A stretch of 64,000 nucleotides of DNA, taken from contig CAWFLQ010000006.1 of NCBI GenBank assembly GCA_963816745.1, positions 434,001-498,000 of the forward strand, read 5' to 3'. This document shows positions 9,822 through 18,988 of this stretch, in pieces. The notes below the pieces were generated by a model. The model had not been told where the DNA came from. It saw nothing but the letters and a program-made list of their open reading frames with translations, and made no database searches. The first letter of the stretch is position 1. The number at the start of each line of letters is the position of its first letter. This DNA is from VAZQ01 sp963816745 (GTDB lineage Bacteria; Pseudomonadota; Alphaproteobacteria; Rhizobiales; Xanthobacteraceae). The translations under genes were made by a program, and so were the position numbers.

Positions 9822-10694
9822 ATGCCCGTCGCGCTCCCCCCGTTCATCGGTCACTTCGAGTCGTTCGCCGCCGGCTACGACGTCGTGCTCAGCGACGTCT
9901 GGGGCGTCGTTCACAACGGCGTCGCCGCGACGCCCGAGGCCTGCGATGCGCTCGCGCGCTTCCGCGCGATGGGCGGCACGGTTGTCCTGATCACCAATGC
10001 GCCGCGGCCGGGCGAGGTGGTGGCGCGCTTCACCCTCGACCGGCTCGGCGTGCCGCGCGCGGCCTATGACGGGATCGTCAGCTCGGGCGACGTGACGCAC
10101 GCGCTCATCGCCGCGCGGGCGGGCGACCGCGTGCTCCACATCGGGCCGGAGCGGGACCTGCCGATCTTCGATGGGCTCGACGCGCCCATCTCGCCTCTGG
10201 AAGACGCCGACTACGCGGTCTGCTCGGGGCTCGCCGACGACACCGTCGAGACGCCGCAGGATTACCGCGATCTCATCGAGCGCATGCGCGCGCGCGCGCT
10301 GCCGATGATCTGCGCCAATCCCGACGTGGTGGTCGAGCGCGGCGACAAGCTGGTCTATTGCGCCGGCGCGATCGCCGATCTCTACGCCGCGATCGGCGGC
10401 GATGTGATCTATGCCGGAAAGCCCTATCGGCCGATCTACGACCAGGCGATGGCGATCGCGCAGGCGGCGCGCGGGAAGCCGATCGACCACCACCGCGTGC
10501 TGGCAATCGGGGATTCCGTGCGCACCGACCTCAAGGGCGCCGCGGCCTTCGACCTGGATTGCCTGTTCTTGACCGCGGGCATCCACGCCGAGGAGCTGGG
10601 CGGCCGCGACAATCCCGACGCGGCGGCGCTGGCGAGCATGTTCGCCGAGGCGGATGTCGTTCCGAAAGCGGTGATGCGCCGGCTGGCGTGGTAG
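9822..10694 (+). CDS. HAD-superfamily class IIA hydrolase (TIGR01459-like)
   Basis: Cytosolic phosphatase-like protein of the HAD IIA group. Motif I is SDVWGVVHNG (Asp25 with WG in place of the usual DG), motif II is LITNAPRPG, the motif III Lys is in YAGKPYRP, and motif IV is AIGDSVRTDLKGA. The 290-residue length fits the family. The ATG at 9822 is preferred; a GTG at 9780 is an alternative. The substrate is unknown. It follows the TipF-like gene in the same direction but with about 105 bases between, so co-transcription is uncertain. Confidence 0.9.
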   Translation: MPVALPPFIGHFESFAAGYDVVLSDVWGVVHNGVAATPEACDALARFRAMGGTVVLITNAPRPGEVVARFTLDRLGVPRAAYDGIVSSGDVTHALIAARAGDRVLHIGPERDLPIFDGLDAPISPLEDADYAVCSGLADDTVETPQDYRDLIERMRARALPMICANPDVVVERGDKLVYCAGAIADLYAAIGGDVIYAGKPYRPIYDQAMAIAQAARGKPIDHHRVLAIGDSVRTDLKGAAAFDLDCLFLTAGIHAEELGGRDNPDAAALASMFAEADVVPKAVMRRLAW

Positions 10695-10716
10695 CGCCGG
10701 TTCAAAGAGGACGACG

Positions 10717-11838
10717 TCAGCCCGATGCCGCCGGCGCCGGCACGGATGTCGGCGCCGCCGCGCGCTCGCGCAGCCGATAGAACTGGGTCGCCATTTTCGC
10801 CGTCTCCACCTTCAGCTTCGCGAATTTCAGGCGACATTGCTCCAACTCGTAGGTGGAGCTGCCCTTCGTTTCCGCCTGCGTCAGCAGGAGCGCCCTGGTG
10901 GTGTCCCATGACAACCCGATCGCCTTAGCCAGGACCAGAATCTGCTCCGATCGATCCTCGATCATGGCGCGCTCGACGAGACCGATCGACAGGTCGCACA
11001 TCATCGACAGCGCAATCGTGGTCTCGTCGAACTTGCCGCCGCGCGCAAAGGACTCGAGCTCCGTGGCGGTGAGCGCGCCCGCTTCGTGCAGCGACGAAAC
11101 GTAGGAATGCGCCGCCGCGAATGCAGCGGAGCGCTCTCTCGCATCGGTCTGGAATTGCTGCGACGCTTGCGCGACCATGTCGCGGAGCAAGCCCGCCTTG
11201 CGCCGGTCCGTGGCCTCGAGCTTGCGGCGCACGGTCTCGGATGCATCGGCGAACAATTTCAGCAGGTTTTGCCGCGGAATCTCGGGCCGGGACCACACCC
11301 GCACAGCCAGCTCGGCGTCGTCCTCGGACCGTTCGACGAGCTTCGTGTAGCCGAACTCCGAAAATTTCGCCCCCGGGTTCTCCGCCGTGCTGTGCGCGAC
11401 CTGCTGATTTCCGCGCTCGACCAGCACGTCCGTCAGGGTTTCCGCAAGGCTCGTCCGGCGCGAGATGGCGAGCAGGTGATTCTGGCTCTTCGTCCGCGCG
11501 CTCTCGATCAAGGTCGCTTCGTCGATCTGCTGGGAGTGGGTCAGGATCGGACCGGCGACCTCGATCGCATCGTCGAGCGCCAATGCGCGGATGATCTTCG
11601 GCGGCGCGCTGGGGAGCGTCGCAATCCGATTGCCGAAGGTCGCCCGCGCGGAGCTTTCGATCTCCTTGGCGAGCAGCAGCATCACGATGTCGAACAGCTC
11701 GACCTGCTCGTCGGAATAACGGGCGGGACCGGACACGAACAAATCCGTGACCCGGCGCAAAGACTCGGCCCGGCGTCCGATCTCCTTTTTCGCGATCGCT
11801 TCCTCGAGCTCGTCGATCACACCCTTGTTGGCAATCAT
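10717..11838 (-). CDS. DUF2336 family protein
   Basis: Soluble, mostly helical protein of 373 residues with the DUF2336 pattern: an N-terminal region with RRVTDLF and FDIVMLLL, then SQQIDEATLIE and SLAETLTDVLVERGN repeats typical of HEAT-like helices. The molecular function is unknown. In alphaproteobacteria such genes are often near signalling genes. Here it lies 76 bases downstream of, and in the same direction as, a GGDEF-EAL gene, so the two may form one transcription unit. The C-terminus is Pro/Ala-rich. Confidence 0.85.
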   Translation of the reverse strand: MIANKGVIDELEEAIAKKEIGRRAESLRRVTDLFVSGPARYSDEQVELFDIVMLLLAKEIESSARATFGNRIATLPSAPPKIIRALALDDAIEVAGPILTHSQQIDEATLIESARTKSQNHLLAISRRTSLAETLTDVLVERGNQQVAHSTAENPGAKFSEFGYTKLVERSEDDAELAVRVWSRPEIPRQNLLKLFADASETVRRKLEATDRRKAGLLRDMVAQASQQFQTDARERSAAFAAAHSYVSSLHEAGALTATELESFARGGKFDETTIALSMMCDLSIGLVERAMIEDRSEQILVLAKAIGLSWDTTRALLLTQAETKGSSTYELEQCRLKFAKLKVETAKMATQFYRLRERAAAPTSVPAPAASG

Positions 11839-11914
11839 GACGCCGTGGTCTTTCGTTGCCGGCTGCGCTTCGATCGTGGCGTTCGCAAAAGCGCAGAAGA
11901 CTTCTGTAAAATAC

Positions 11915-14299
11915 CTAAGCCGCGCTCTCCACGCGGCTGTCGGTGCCGGTCAAGGTCCAGTCCAACTCGGATGCCGGACACGGCCGCCCGAATAGATATC
12001 CCTGCACCAGGTTAACGCCCGCTGTACGCAGCAGCTCGAATTGCTGCTCCGTTTCGACCCCCTCCGCCGTGGTAACGATGTTGAGGCCGCGTCCGAGCGC
12101 GCGCACCGACGCGACGATGGCCGCGCATTCCGCGCGCTTTGCCATGTTCTGCGTGAAGGACTTGTCGATCTTGATCTTGTCGAATGGAAACTTCGTCAGG
12201 CAGCTGAGCGACGAATATCCGGTTCCGAAGTCGTCGAGCGCCAACGATACGCCGAGATTCTTCAGCTGACGAATCACAGCCAGGATCTCCAGCTCGTTCT
12301 CGAGCAGGACCAACTCGGTGATCTCCAGCTCCAGCCGTTCGGGAGCCAGGCCGGATTCGACCAGCGCGCACAGGATGACGTCCAGCAGGTTGCCTTTCCT
12401 GAACTGCACGAGCGACAGATTGACCGCCACCCTGATGTGCGGCAGCCAGGTCGCGGCGTCGGTGCAAGCCCTTTGCAGCACGAACTCCCCGATCGGAACG
12501 ATCAGTCCGGTCTCCTCCGCCAGCGGAATGAACTGGTCGGGAGGAATGTATCCGCGCTGCGGGTGACGCCAGCGGACCAACGCCTCGGTGCCGATCGGCG
12601 TGCAGGTCTGCACGTCGATGATCGGCTGATAGTGGACCTCCAGCTCGCCGCGCGATATCGCCTCGCGCAGATCGTGCTCCAGCCGATGCAGCGCGTCCGC
12701 GTCCGCGGTCATCTGGGCATCGAAGAAGCGATAGCCGTTGCGGCCTTCCGACTTCATCCGATAGAGCGCCAGGTCGGCCTTCTTCATGAGCTCGCTGGGC
12801 TCGATGCCGTCCGCCGGCGCGAGCGCGATCCCGATGCTGGTCCCGATGCTGACCTTGTTGCCGCTGATGTCGTACGGCCTGGTCATGATCTCGACGATTC
12901 TGTCCGCGAGCGAGCTGGCATCCTCCCACTGGTTCGCCTCGCCGGCCTGGAGGATGGCGAATTCGTCACCGCCGAGGCGCGCCAGGACGTCGGTCTCGCG
13001 CAGCGCGGATTTCAGGCGCTGCGCGGTTTCCTTGAGGAGAGAATCGCCCTCGGGATGCCCAAGCGAATCGTTGACGTTCTTGAACCGGTCGAGATCCAGC
13101 ATGAAGACGGTGAAGGTCTCGCCGCGCCGGCGCAACCTCGCGCCCGCCTCCTCGATCTTCTCCATGAACAGCGCGCGGTTGGAAAGGCCCGTCAACAGGT
13201 CGTGGTGGGCCATGTACTTGATGCGCTCGTCCGCGCGCGCGCGTTCGGTGACGTCCTCGACGACGCCGAGCAGGTATTCCGGCTTTCCATGCTCGTCGAG
13301 AATGGCGATCCTGCGCAACTCGACCAGGCGCGTGCCGTTGTGCGGCGTCTCGACCTGATGCGTCACATGGAATTGCTGCCCCGAATGCGCCAGTAATTCC
13401 CCGTCGCGGGCAACGATCAGATCAGCGGTCTGCTTCGGAAACAGGTCGAGCGCGTGCTTGCCGATCACCTCGTCGCGAGGTATCCCCCACAATTGCTCGG
13501 CGGCGCGATTGACCAGGACATAGCGCTGCTCGCGCACATCCTTCACGAAGACGGTGACCGGCACGTTCTCGATGACGGTATCGAGGAAGGCCTTGGTGCG
13601 TTCGAGCTCCAGCTCGGCCTTGCGCCGCTCGGTGATGTCCTCGTGGGTGGCGACCCACCCGCCGTTCGCCATCGCCTGATTGACGATGCGGATCGAACGC
13701 CCATCGCCGATCTGCACCGTGCAACTGTAGGCCTTCGTCTCGGCCAGGCCGGCGCGAAGGTTGCGATGATATTGATCGACGTCGCCCGTAAAGCTTCCTC
13801 GCTCCAGGCGGTGAGCAAGCAGGTCGCGAAGCGCCAAGCCGGGCTTCACCACGTCGGGCGACAGCCCGTACATCTCGATATAGCGCCGATTGCAGACGAC
13901 GATGCGCTCGGCTGCGTCGAACATCAGCAGCCCCTGCGACATGTCGTTGATGGCGGCATTGAGCGCGATCCGTTGATCGTTCTCGACCCGCGCCTTGACA
14001 ACCGCTTCGAAGTTCTCGAGTTGCCGGACGCCGAGCAGAACGATCGCCCCGATCACGAGCAGCAGCAGGACGGCCGCGCCGGCGATGTGGATGGTCGCGC
14101 CCGGCCACTCAGCGAGAGCGGCGGCGACCGTGCTCGCGGCGGCTACGACGCAGGCGCAGATCGCGAGCAAGCGCGCTGCGCGACCACGCCGGGTCGCGCC
14201 CGGAGCGGGCGAATCCATCGCGACAGCGGCGGATGAACCGCCGGCTGAATGCCCCTGGCTCGCGCCGTCGCCGTTCTGGCTGAGCGAAAATTCCCGCAT
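11915..14299 (-). CDS. PAS-GGDEF-EAL cyclic-di-GMP enzyme, membrane bound
   Basis: Large signalling protein (794 aa) making and/or breaking c-di-GMP. Order: two membrane helices (about 42-64 and 70-91), first PAS (about 108-225), second PAS (about 238-352), GGDEF (about 358-525) and EAL (about 538-780). The diguanylate cyclase signature is intact (LGGDEF, 442-447). An inhibitory I-site RETD lies at 434-437, five residues before it. The phosphodiesterase signature EAL (572-574), the Asn of VAVNLSL and the DDFGTGYSSL loop are also intact. Both activities are therefore possible. Sensing is probably through the PAS pair. The gene has no frameshift. Confidence 0.95.
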   Translation of the reverse strand: MREFSLSQNGDGASQGHSAGGSSAAVAMDSPAPGATRRGRAARLLAICACVVAAASTVAAALAEWPGATIHIAGAAVLLLLVIGAIVLLGVRQLENFEAVVKARVENDQRIALNAAINDMSQGLLMFDAAERIVVCNRRYIEMYGLSPDVVKPGLALRDLLAHRLERGSFTGDVDQYHRNLRAGLAETKAYSCTVQIGDGRSIRIVNQAMANGGWVATHEDITERRKAELELERTKAFLDTVIENVPVTVFVKDVREQRYVLVNRAAEQLWGIPRDEVIGKHALDLFPKQTADLIVARDGELLAHSGQQFHVTHQVETPHNGTRLVELRRIAILDEHGKPEYLLGVVEDVTERARADERIKYMAHHDLLTGLSNRALFMEKIEEAGARLRRRGETFTVFMLDLDRFKNVNDSLGHPEGDSLLKETAQRLKSALRETDVLARLGGDEFAILQAGEANQWEDASSLADRIVEIMTRPYDISGNKVSIGTSIGIALAPADGIEPSELMKKADLALYRMKSEGRNGYRFFDAQMTADADALHRLEHDLREAISRGELEVHYQPIIDVQTCTPIGTEALVRWRHPQRGYIPPDQFIPLAEETGLIVPIGEFVLQRACTDAATWLPHIRVAVNLSLVQFRKGNLLDVILCALVESGLAPERLELEITELVLLENELEILAVIRQLKNLGVSLALDDFGTGYSSLSCLTKFPFDKIKIDKSFTQNMAKRAECAAIVASVRALGRGLNIVTTAEGVETEQQFELLRTAGVNLVQGYLFGRPCPASELDWTLTGTDSRVESAA

Positions 14300-14445
14300 G
14301 GCACCACAGCATCGCCATTGCGGATAATTTTCAGGTTAAAAGCCAACATCTACATGTAGTTATCTAGCGGCTTGGCTTAATTATCGGTAACTTAACTGTC
14401 GCCCATAAAATAGATTATTGACTTCGATTGAGGGCGACGGAGATG

Positions 14446-14471
14446 CGCGGACACGGGGGCGCGTGTCCGCG
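14446..14471 (-). terminator. hairpin downstream of the receiver gene
   Basis: Perfect 10-base arms CGCGGACACG and CGTGTCCGCG around a 6-base loop. It lies about 65 bases past the stop of the minus-strand receiver gene. No clear T-run follows, so it could be a transcript-stabilising hairpin or a Rho-assisted stop rather than a classic intrinsic terminator. Confidence 0.5.
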
Positions 14472-14536
14472 AAAACCATGCGGATTTCGATCGCGGATGG
14501 GGCCGCCGCCGATGCCGGTGAAGAAAAGAGCCGCCG

Positions 14537-14947
14537 TTAAGCTGCTTTGGGCGGAGGGGGCGCCTGGTCGGAGAACACCGTCTCGATCTTGTGCTGGAGC
14601 GTCTGCGCGTTGAACGGCTTGACGATGTAATTGTTGACGCCGGCCTTCTTCGCCGCGATCACGTTCTCGGTCTTGGATTCGGCCGTAACCATGATGAAAC
14701 GGACCTGGCCCAGCGAGGGATCGGCGCGAACCTCCTTGAGCAGCTCGTAGCCGGTCATCGGCTCCATGTTCCAATCCGAGATCACGAGGCCGTATTTCTT
14801 CGCCCGCATCTTGGAGAGCGCCGATGCGCCGTCGGACGCGTCGTCGACGTCCTCGAACCCGAGCTGCTTCAGAAGATTCCGAATGATGCGGACCATCGTA
14901 TTGTAGTCGTCAACAACGAGGACCGGCATCGACAGATTGACAGCCAT
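14537..14947 (-). CDS. CheY-like single-domain response regulator
   Basis: Receiver domain of 136 residues with no output domain. Acidic pocket Asp13-Asp14 (VVDDYNTMVR), phosphoacceptor Asp58 (LVISDWNM), the Thr switch in IMVTAES and the Lys in YIVKPFN are all present. The NTMVRIIRNLLKQLGF and SDWNMEPMTGYELL segments resemble chemotaxis CheY. No chemotaxis genes are in view, so it may serve flagellar switching or another phosphorelay. The C-terminal tail is Pro-rich. It lies upstream of the GGDEF-EAL gene on the same strand, separated by 237 bases. Confidence 0.92.
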   Translation of the reverse strand: MAVNLSMPVLVVDDYNTMVRIIRNLLKQLGFEDVDDASDGASALSKMRAKKYGLVISDWNMEPMTGYELLKEVRADPSLGQVRFIMVTAESKTENVIAAKKAGVNNYIVKPFNAQTLQHKIETVFSDQAPPPPKAA

Positions 14948-15257
14948 CTTCCCAGCTCCTGCAGCCTCGACCGGCGCGCTTCTGCCGCCGGCATTTTTGC
15001 AGGGGCAATATCCCGACCACCCGGACGCTCGTTCGGGTCCTGCCCCTCTGGTTGCACTAGCAAATGCCCTTGAATATCCGGTTAACTAATCGCCCTGGCG
15101 GGCGAGTCAGCCGTCAACGTCGTATCAACACTTCGGGCCGCACGCCTTGTCCTTGATCGAGGTTGATGATCTTGCGATGACAGGACGAAATCTGCTCAAC
15201 GTTCGTTAACGATCTGTTGGCACCCGACACTGCAATGCCACCGACCGAGCACCATGA
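14948..15257. other. intergenic region upstream of the receiver gene
   Basis: About 310 bases between the receiver gene start (14947, minus strand) and a pair of palindromes before ribF. It should contain the receiver promoter. I see no gene. Confidence 0.4.
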
Positions 15258-15336
15258 CTGGTGCGGTGGCTCTGACGTTCCGATCAGTCTTGCGGCACGC
15301 TCTATCATCGGAACGTCAGAGCCAAAACCGCACCAG
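15258..15336. repeat. 79-nt palindrome, first of a tandem pair
   Basis: Long hairpin with arms beginning CTGGTGCGG and ending CCGCACCAG. The inner arm GGCTCTGACGTTCCGAT pairs with ATCGGAACGTCAGAGCC, giving a stem of about 27 bp. It has the same length and plan as the next palindrome at 15350-15428, so the two are probably related copies. Confidence 0.85.
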
Positions 15337-15349
15337 AGCCATAAACTTG

Positions 15350-15428
15350 CTAGTGTGGCTTTGCATTTGACGTTTCTATGAAGGGCTCGCAGCAAATACT
15401 GATAGAAACGTCAAATGCGCCACACTAG
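15350..15428. repeat. 79-nt palindrome, second of a tandem pair
   Basis: Arms CTAGTGTGG and CGCCACACTAG (outer) and CATTTGACGTTTCTAT with ATAGAAACGTCAAATG (inner). It shares the TGACGTT core and the exact 79-nt length with the palindrome 13 bases upstream. Its right arm contains the first ATG of the ribF reading frame. Confidence 0.85.
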
Positions 15429-16413
15429 CCGCCGTGAAACTTCAGAGCCGTTCGTCGTGGTCCGCGGGGAAGCCGCGACGGAGCGCGCGCTCGACGGTGC
15501 CGTGGTCGCCATCGGCAATTTCGACGGCGTCCATCGCGGCCACCGCGCCGTGATCGCGGCGGCGCTCGCGCGCGCCAAGGCGCTCGGCCGGCCGGCCGCG
15601 GCGCTCACCTTCGAGCCGCATCCGCGCAGCGTGTTCCGGCCGGACGAGCCGCTGTTTCGCCTCACCGACGAGCGCGCGAAGCTGCGCCTCCTGGCCGCGA
15701 CCGGGCTCGACGGCGCCATCGTGCTGCGGTTCGATGCGGCGCTGGCGGGTCTTTCCGCCGAGGATTTCATCTCCCGCATCCTGGTCGGGCGGTTCGCCGT
15801 CGCCGGTGTCGCGATCGGCTTCGATTTTCATTTCGGCCTCAACCGCGCGGGCTCCCCCGACTTTCTGGCGGCACAGGGCGCCAAGCGGGGCTTCGCGGTC
15901 GATGTCGTGCCGAGGTTCGAGGACGCCGGCCGCCCGGTGCGCTCCGGGCCGATCCGGGCGGCGCTTGCCGCCGGACGGGTGGCCGAGGCCAGCGAGATCC
16001 TCGGCTTTCCCTGGTTCGTCAGCGCCGAGGTCGTCCACGGCGACAAGCGCGGACGCGAGCTCGGCTATCCCACCGCCAATCTGCGCGTCGATCCGGCCTG
16101 CGGCCTCGCGCACGGCATCTACGCGGTGCGGGTCGGAATCGGCGAGCGCCGCTACGACGGGGTCGCGAGCTTCGGCCGGCGGCCGATGTTCGACCAGGGC
16201 ACCGTGCTGCTCGAAGTTTTCCTGTTCGATTTTTCCGGCGATCTCTACGGCCAGGTCATCGACGTCGCCTTCATCGACTGGATCAGGCCGGAGCTCAAGC
16301 TCGACAGCGTCGAGGCGCTGATACAACGGATGGACGAGGATTCGCGGCTCGCCCGCGCCGCGCTGGCGCGCGCCGGCGACGCCTTTCCGAAGCTGGGACC
16401 CGTGGCCCTGTAG
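15415..16413 (+). CDS. ribF: bifunctional riboflavin kinase / FAD synthetase
   Basis: Converts riboflavin to FMN and then to FAD. The N-terminal adenylyltransferase domain has the GNFDGVHRGH nucleotide-binding motif (about residues 34-43) and TFEPHPRSVF. The C-terminal flavokinase has GYPTANLRVD and ends with the helix carrying IDWIRPELKL. Total 332 aa is normal. The frame is intact. The first ATG lies inside a palindrome arm and the true start may be a GTG a little downstream. The TAG stop is contributed by the palindromic repeat that begins at 16410. Confidence 0.93.
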   Translation: MRHTSRRETSEPFVVVRGEAATERALDGAVVAIGNFDGVHRGHRAVIAAALARAKALGRPAAALTFEPHPRSVFRPDEPLFRLTDERAKLRLLAATGLDGAIVLRFDAALAGLSAEDFISRILVGRFAVAGVAIGFDFHFGLNRAGSPDFLAAQGAKRGFAVDVVPRFEDAGRPVRSGPIRAALAAGRVAEASEILGFPWFVSAEVVHGDKRGRELGYPTANLRVDPACGLAHGIYAVRVGIGERRYDGVASFGRRPMFDQGTVLLEVFLFDFSGDLYGQVIDVAFIDWIRPELKLDSVEALIQRMDEDSRLARAALARAGDAFPKLGPVAL

Positions 16414-16497
16414 GTTGGGTCGAGCGCTTTCTGCGAGACCCAACAACCGCGAACCGAGGCGTTGGGTCTCGCGCAAAGAGCGCTCGACCCAACCTAC
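16410..16497. repeat. palindromic intergenic repeat, GGTTGGGTCGAG family, copy 2
   Basis: Arms GTAGGTTGGGTCGAGCGCTT and AGCGCTCGACCCAACCTAC enclose a second inverted pair GCGAGACCCAAC and GTTGGGTCTCGC, so the unit is a nested palindrome of 88 bases. It overlaps the ribF stop codon and ends five bases before the stop of the holin-like gene on the other strand. Confidence 0.9.
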
Positions 16498-16502
16498 GGA
16501 CG

Positions 16503-16967
16503 CTACTCAGGCGGCGCGTCCTCGTCCGCCGGCGGCTTGTCGCGGCCGGACCATTCCTTCGCCAGGCCGGCCGCGAGCACGGCGACGGCCGCGAGCGAGG
16601 CGAGCCTGCGCCAGCCGATCGACTGAGCGACCTGGAACCCCATCGCCAACATCTTGGGATCGAACAAGCCTGCACTGGCATTCGCACGCGCTGAAAGCTC
16701 GAGGCGGGCGCGCTCCATATTGCGGCGGCGTATCAGCAGGCACACCACGAGCGCGATCAGCGCGATCACCAAGAAAACGCAGCCCATGACCACGCCAGCG
16801 ATGAGGGCGTCGTAGCGGTCGGCGAGCCAGATGAACGCGGCGATCAGGAAAAAGACGATCGCCACCATGGCAGCCATGGTGGCGATGATCGCGCAGATCA
16901 CGACTGGATTGCTGACGCCGGTGCGGACCTGGGCGCGCAGCGCAAGATATCGGAGCCAGCCGCTCAT
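16503..16967 (-). CDS. holin-like (phage_holin_3_6 type) membrane protein
   Basis: Small inner-membrane protein (154 aa) with two adjacent helices (IIATMAAMVAIVFFLIAAF and LIAGVVMGCVFLVIALIAL) and a third short hydrophobic segment near the C-terminus, followed by an acidic tail. It resembles the so-called phage holin superfamily III, usually a chromosomal gene beside DUF883/YqjD genes rather than a real phage holin. Start chosen at MSGWLRY (16967); the longer frame upstream has Arg-rich composition unlike protein. It is last in a minus-strand trio with DUF883 and an AI-2E-family permease. Confidence 0.8.
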   Translation of the reverse strand: MSGWLRYLALRAQVRTGVSNPVVICAIIATMAAMVAIVFFLIAAFIWLADRYDALIAGVVMGCVFLVIALIALVVCLLIRRRNMERARLELSARANASAGLFDPKMLAMGFQVAQSIGWRRLASLAAVAVLAAGLAKEWSGRDKPPADEDAPPE

Positions 16968-17014
16968 GCGTTCAACGCCAGCTCCGGGCCCGCGAAATCT
17001 ACCTGCGCCAAAGT

Positions 17015-17422
17015 CTATCTGCGCCAGATCGCGCCGAACAGGAATCCGATGCCGACCGCGAGCGCCAGCGTCGTGTAGGGCCGCTTCTCGAGCGACTCGT
17101 CGATGGCATCCATGACGTTGTCGCCGACCTCGCGCACGGCCTCGACCGCTTCCTGCCCCTTGGCGGTCGCGTCCGACATGACGCCTTCGACGTTCGACTT
17201 GATGTTCGACTTGGCGCGGCTCCACGCCTCGTTGCCCTTGGTGGCGAAGATGTCGGCGATCTGGGTGGCGAGCTGCGCCACGTCGTTGCGCAACGCTTCG
17301 AGATCAGCCTGGATGTCGCCGCTTGCGGCGGAGGCGGCCCTGGCGCTCTCCCGCGCCGCGTCCTTGGCATCTTTCGCAGTGTCGCGAACGGTATCCCTGA
17401 TCGTGCCGGATGCGTTGGACAT
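17015..17422 (-). CDS. DUF883 (YqjD/ElaB-like) membrane-anchored protein
   Basis: Amphipathic Ala/Lys/Glu-rich coiled-coil of 135 residues ending in one membrane helix (TTLALAVGIGFLFGAIW) preceded by EKRPYTT, the usual DUF883 C-terminal pattern. E. coli relatives (YqjD, ElaB) sit in the inner membrane, bind ribosomes and respond to stationary phase. A GGAGTGGAGG-type ribosome binding site precedes the ATG at 17422. It lies 41 bases after the permease and 47 bases before the holin-like gene, so the three are probably one operon concerned with envelope stress. Confidence 0.85.
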   Translation of the reverse strand: MSNASGTIRDTVRDTAKDAKDAARESARAASAASGDIQADLEALRNDVAQLATQIADIFATKGNEAWSRAKSNIKSNVEGVMSDATAKGQEAVEAVREVGDNVMDAIDESLEKRPYTTLALAVGIGFLFGAIWRR

Positions 17423-17462
17423 GTACTTCCTCCACTCCATAGCGTTTTCCGCAGAAAACGCG

Positions 17463-18650
17463 TCAACGCGATAACCTACCGAGAATTATTCGCTGTGGCG
17501 CTAACCGGGCGCAAGCGGAAAAGTTCCGACGACCGCGGCCATCCACTGAACCAGGAAGCTTACTCTCATCGGACGGGAAAAGGTGACCGATCGTGACCAG
17601 GCCGATGATCGTGAACGGAACGGCAAGGAAAGCGCCGATCGGGCCCCAGAGCCAGGTCCAGAACGCCAGCGCGATCAGCACCGCGAGCGGATTGAGCGTG
17701 AGCTGGCGGCCCTGGATGGCGGGAGTGACGATGTGGCCCTCGACCGTGGTCAGGGCAACGAACGCGGCCGGCGGTATCAGCGCGTAACCCAGCGACGGGA
17801 AGCTGACGAGCCCCAGCCCCAGCAGGATCACGACCATGCAGGCCGGGCCGACATACGGGATATAGTTGAGCACCATGGCCAGGATGCCGAGCACGATCGG
17901 GTTGGGCAAGCCGAACAACCAGGCGCCGACGGCCGTGAGCAGACCGACCGCAAGATTGATGACGGTGACGACCGCGAGATAGGACGCGAGGTTACGCTCG
18001 ATGTCGTTCGATATCCGGATGAAGCGGAGCTTGGCGTCCCGCGTCGCGAAGAACGACACCATGTATCTGCGAAAATCGATCTGGGTGGCGAGAAAGAAGA
18101 TCAAGACCACGAAGAACAGCAGAAGCTCGGCGACCGCCGGCGTCACGAAGGCAAGCACCGGCGTGACCATGCCCAGGTGCGACTGCTCGACCGAAACGGT
18201 GTTGCCGGCCGCCGGCAGCAGGGTCTCCTGCAACGCCCGCAGAGCAGCCAATGGACGATCGAGCACATAGAGCTTCTGCTTGATGGTCGCACCGATCTCC
18301 GGCGCTTTCGCGATCCATTCGCTGACCGGCGTCGCCAGCAAGGTCACCGCGGCCCCGGCGGCGCCGACCAGGGCCAGTCCGAGCGCGGTCGCCGTCGCCC
18401 ATGGGGTAATCCCGTAGCGCGCGCCGGCTTTCACGATCGGCGCCAGCGTCATGCCGACGACGACCGCGGCCAGGACCGGCATCAGGATCGGGCGGCAGAA
18501 GTGGAAGCACACGCCGAGCACGATCACGAAAATGCCGATCGTGGCCATCTGCGCGGCCGACGCCCAGATGTCGTCCACGCTCTCGACCGGCTTCGGATCG
18601 GTGATCGTCAGCACATCGCCTTGTTCTCGGCGCGCGCGAAGAAACTCCAC
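17463..18650 (-). CDS. AI-2E family permease
   Basis: Polytopic membrane protein of the AI-2E transporter family (the TqsA/PerM group), with about eight helices: an N-terminal pair (IGIFVIVLGVCFHFCRPILMPVLAAVVVG read in part), the amphipathic periplasmic segment, then LLLFFVVLIFFLATQ and a C-terminal set with the conserved NYIPYVGP and EGHIVTPAIQG motifs. I prefer the GTG at 18650, which has GGGAGG five bases upstream, over the longer frame. The substrate cannot be inferred; family members carry diverse solutes or ions. Confidence 0.85.
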   Translation of the reverse strand: MEFLRARREQGDVLTITDPKPVESVDDIWASAAQMATIGIFVIVLGVCFHFCRPILMPVLAAVVVGMTLAPIVKAGARYGITPWATATALGLALVGAAGAAVTLLATPVSEWIAKAPEIGATIKQKLYVLDRPLAALRALQETLLPAAGNTVSVEQSHLGMVTPVLAFVTPAVAELLLFFVVLIFFLATQIDFRRYMVSFFATRDAKLRFIRISNDIERNLASYLAVVTVINLAVGLLTAVGAWLFGLPNPIVLGILAMVLNYIPYVGPACMVVILLGLGLVSFPSLGYALIPPAAFVALTTVEGHIVTPAIQGRQLTLNPLAVLIALAFWTWLWGPIGAFLAVPFTIIGLVTIGHLFPSDESKLPGSVDGRGRRNFSACARLAPQRIILGRLSR

Positions 18651-18988
18651 ATTGGCCTCCCAGGGTCCGAGCCGGCCCCCCGTCCGGCGGCCTGACGGGA
18701 CGGTTCCGTCTTCGGGAACCTCAACGCGGCATCGTCCGGCCGGGTTCCGCATCGCCTTTCCGCGGGGCCCTACAAGGGCGGTTTTTGCCGGTGGCACGGG
18801 CCTTTTCGGCGGCCGGGCGATCTGCTAGGAAGCGCCTAATGATGGCGCGCGTTTCATTCGCTCCTGTGCTCGGGTCGGCCGTTCGGCGAATTATCGGCCC
18901 GGTTTCCGCCTGACCATCGGTCGGCGGGACCGGGATTGCGTTGCCGAGTTGCCATCAACTTCCAGTAGACCGCCAGGCCTTTGCCCAA

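Noticed and set aside
16503..17422. Prophage remnant suggested by a holin-like gene
   Set aside because: The holin-like family beside DUF883 is a normal chromosomal arrangement, and no other phage genes are present.
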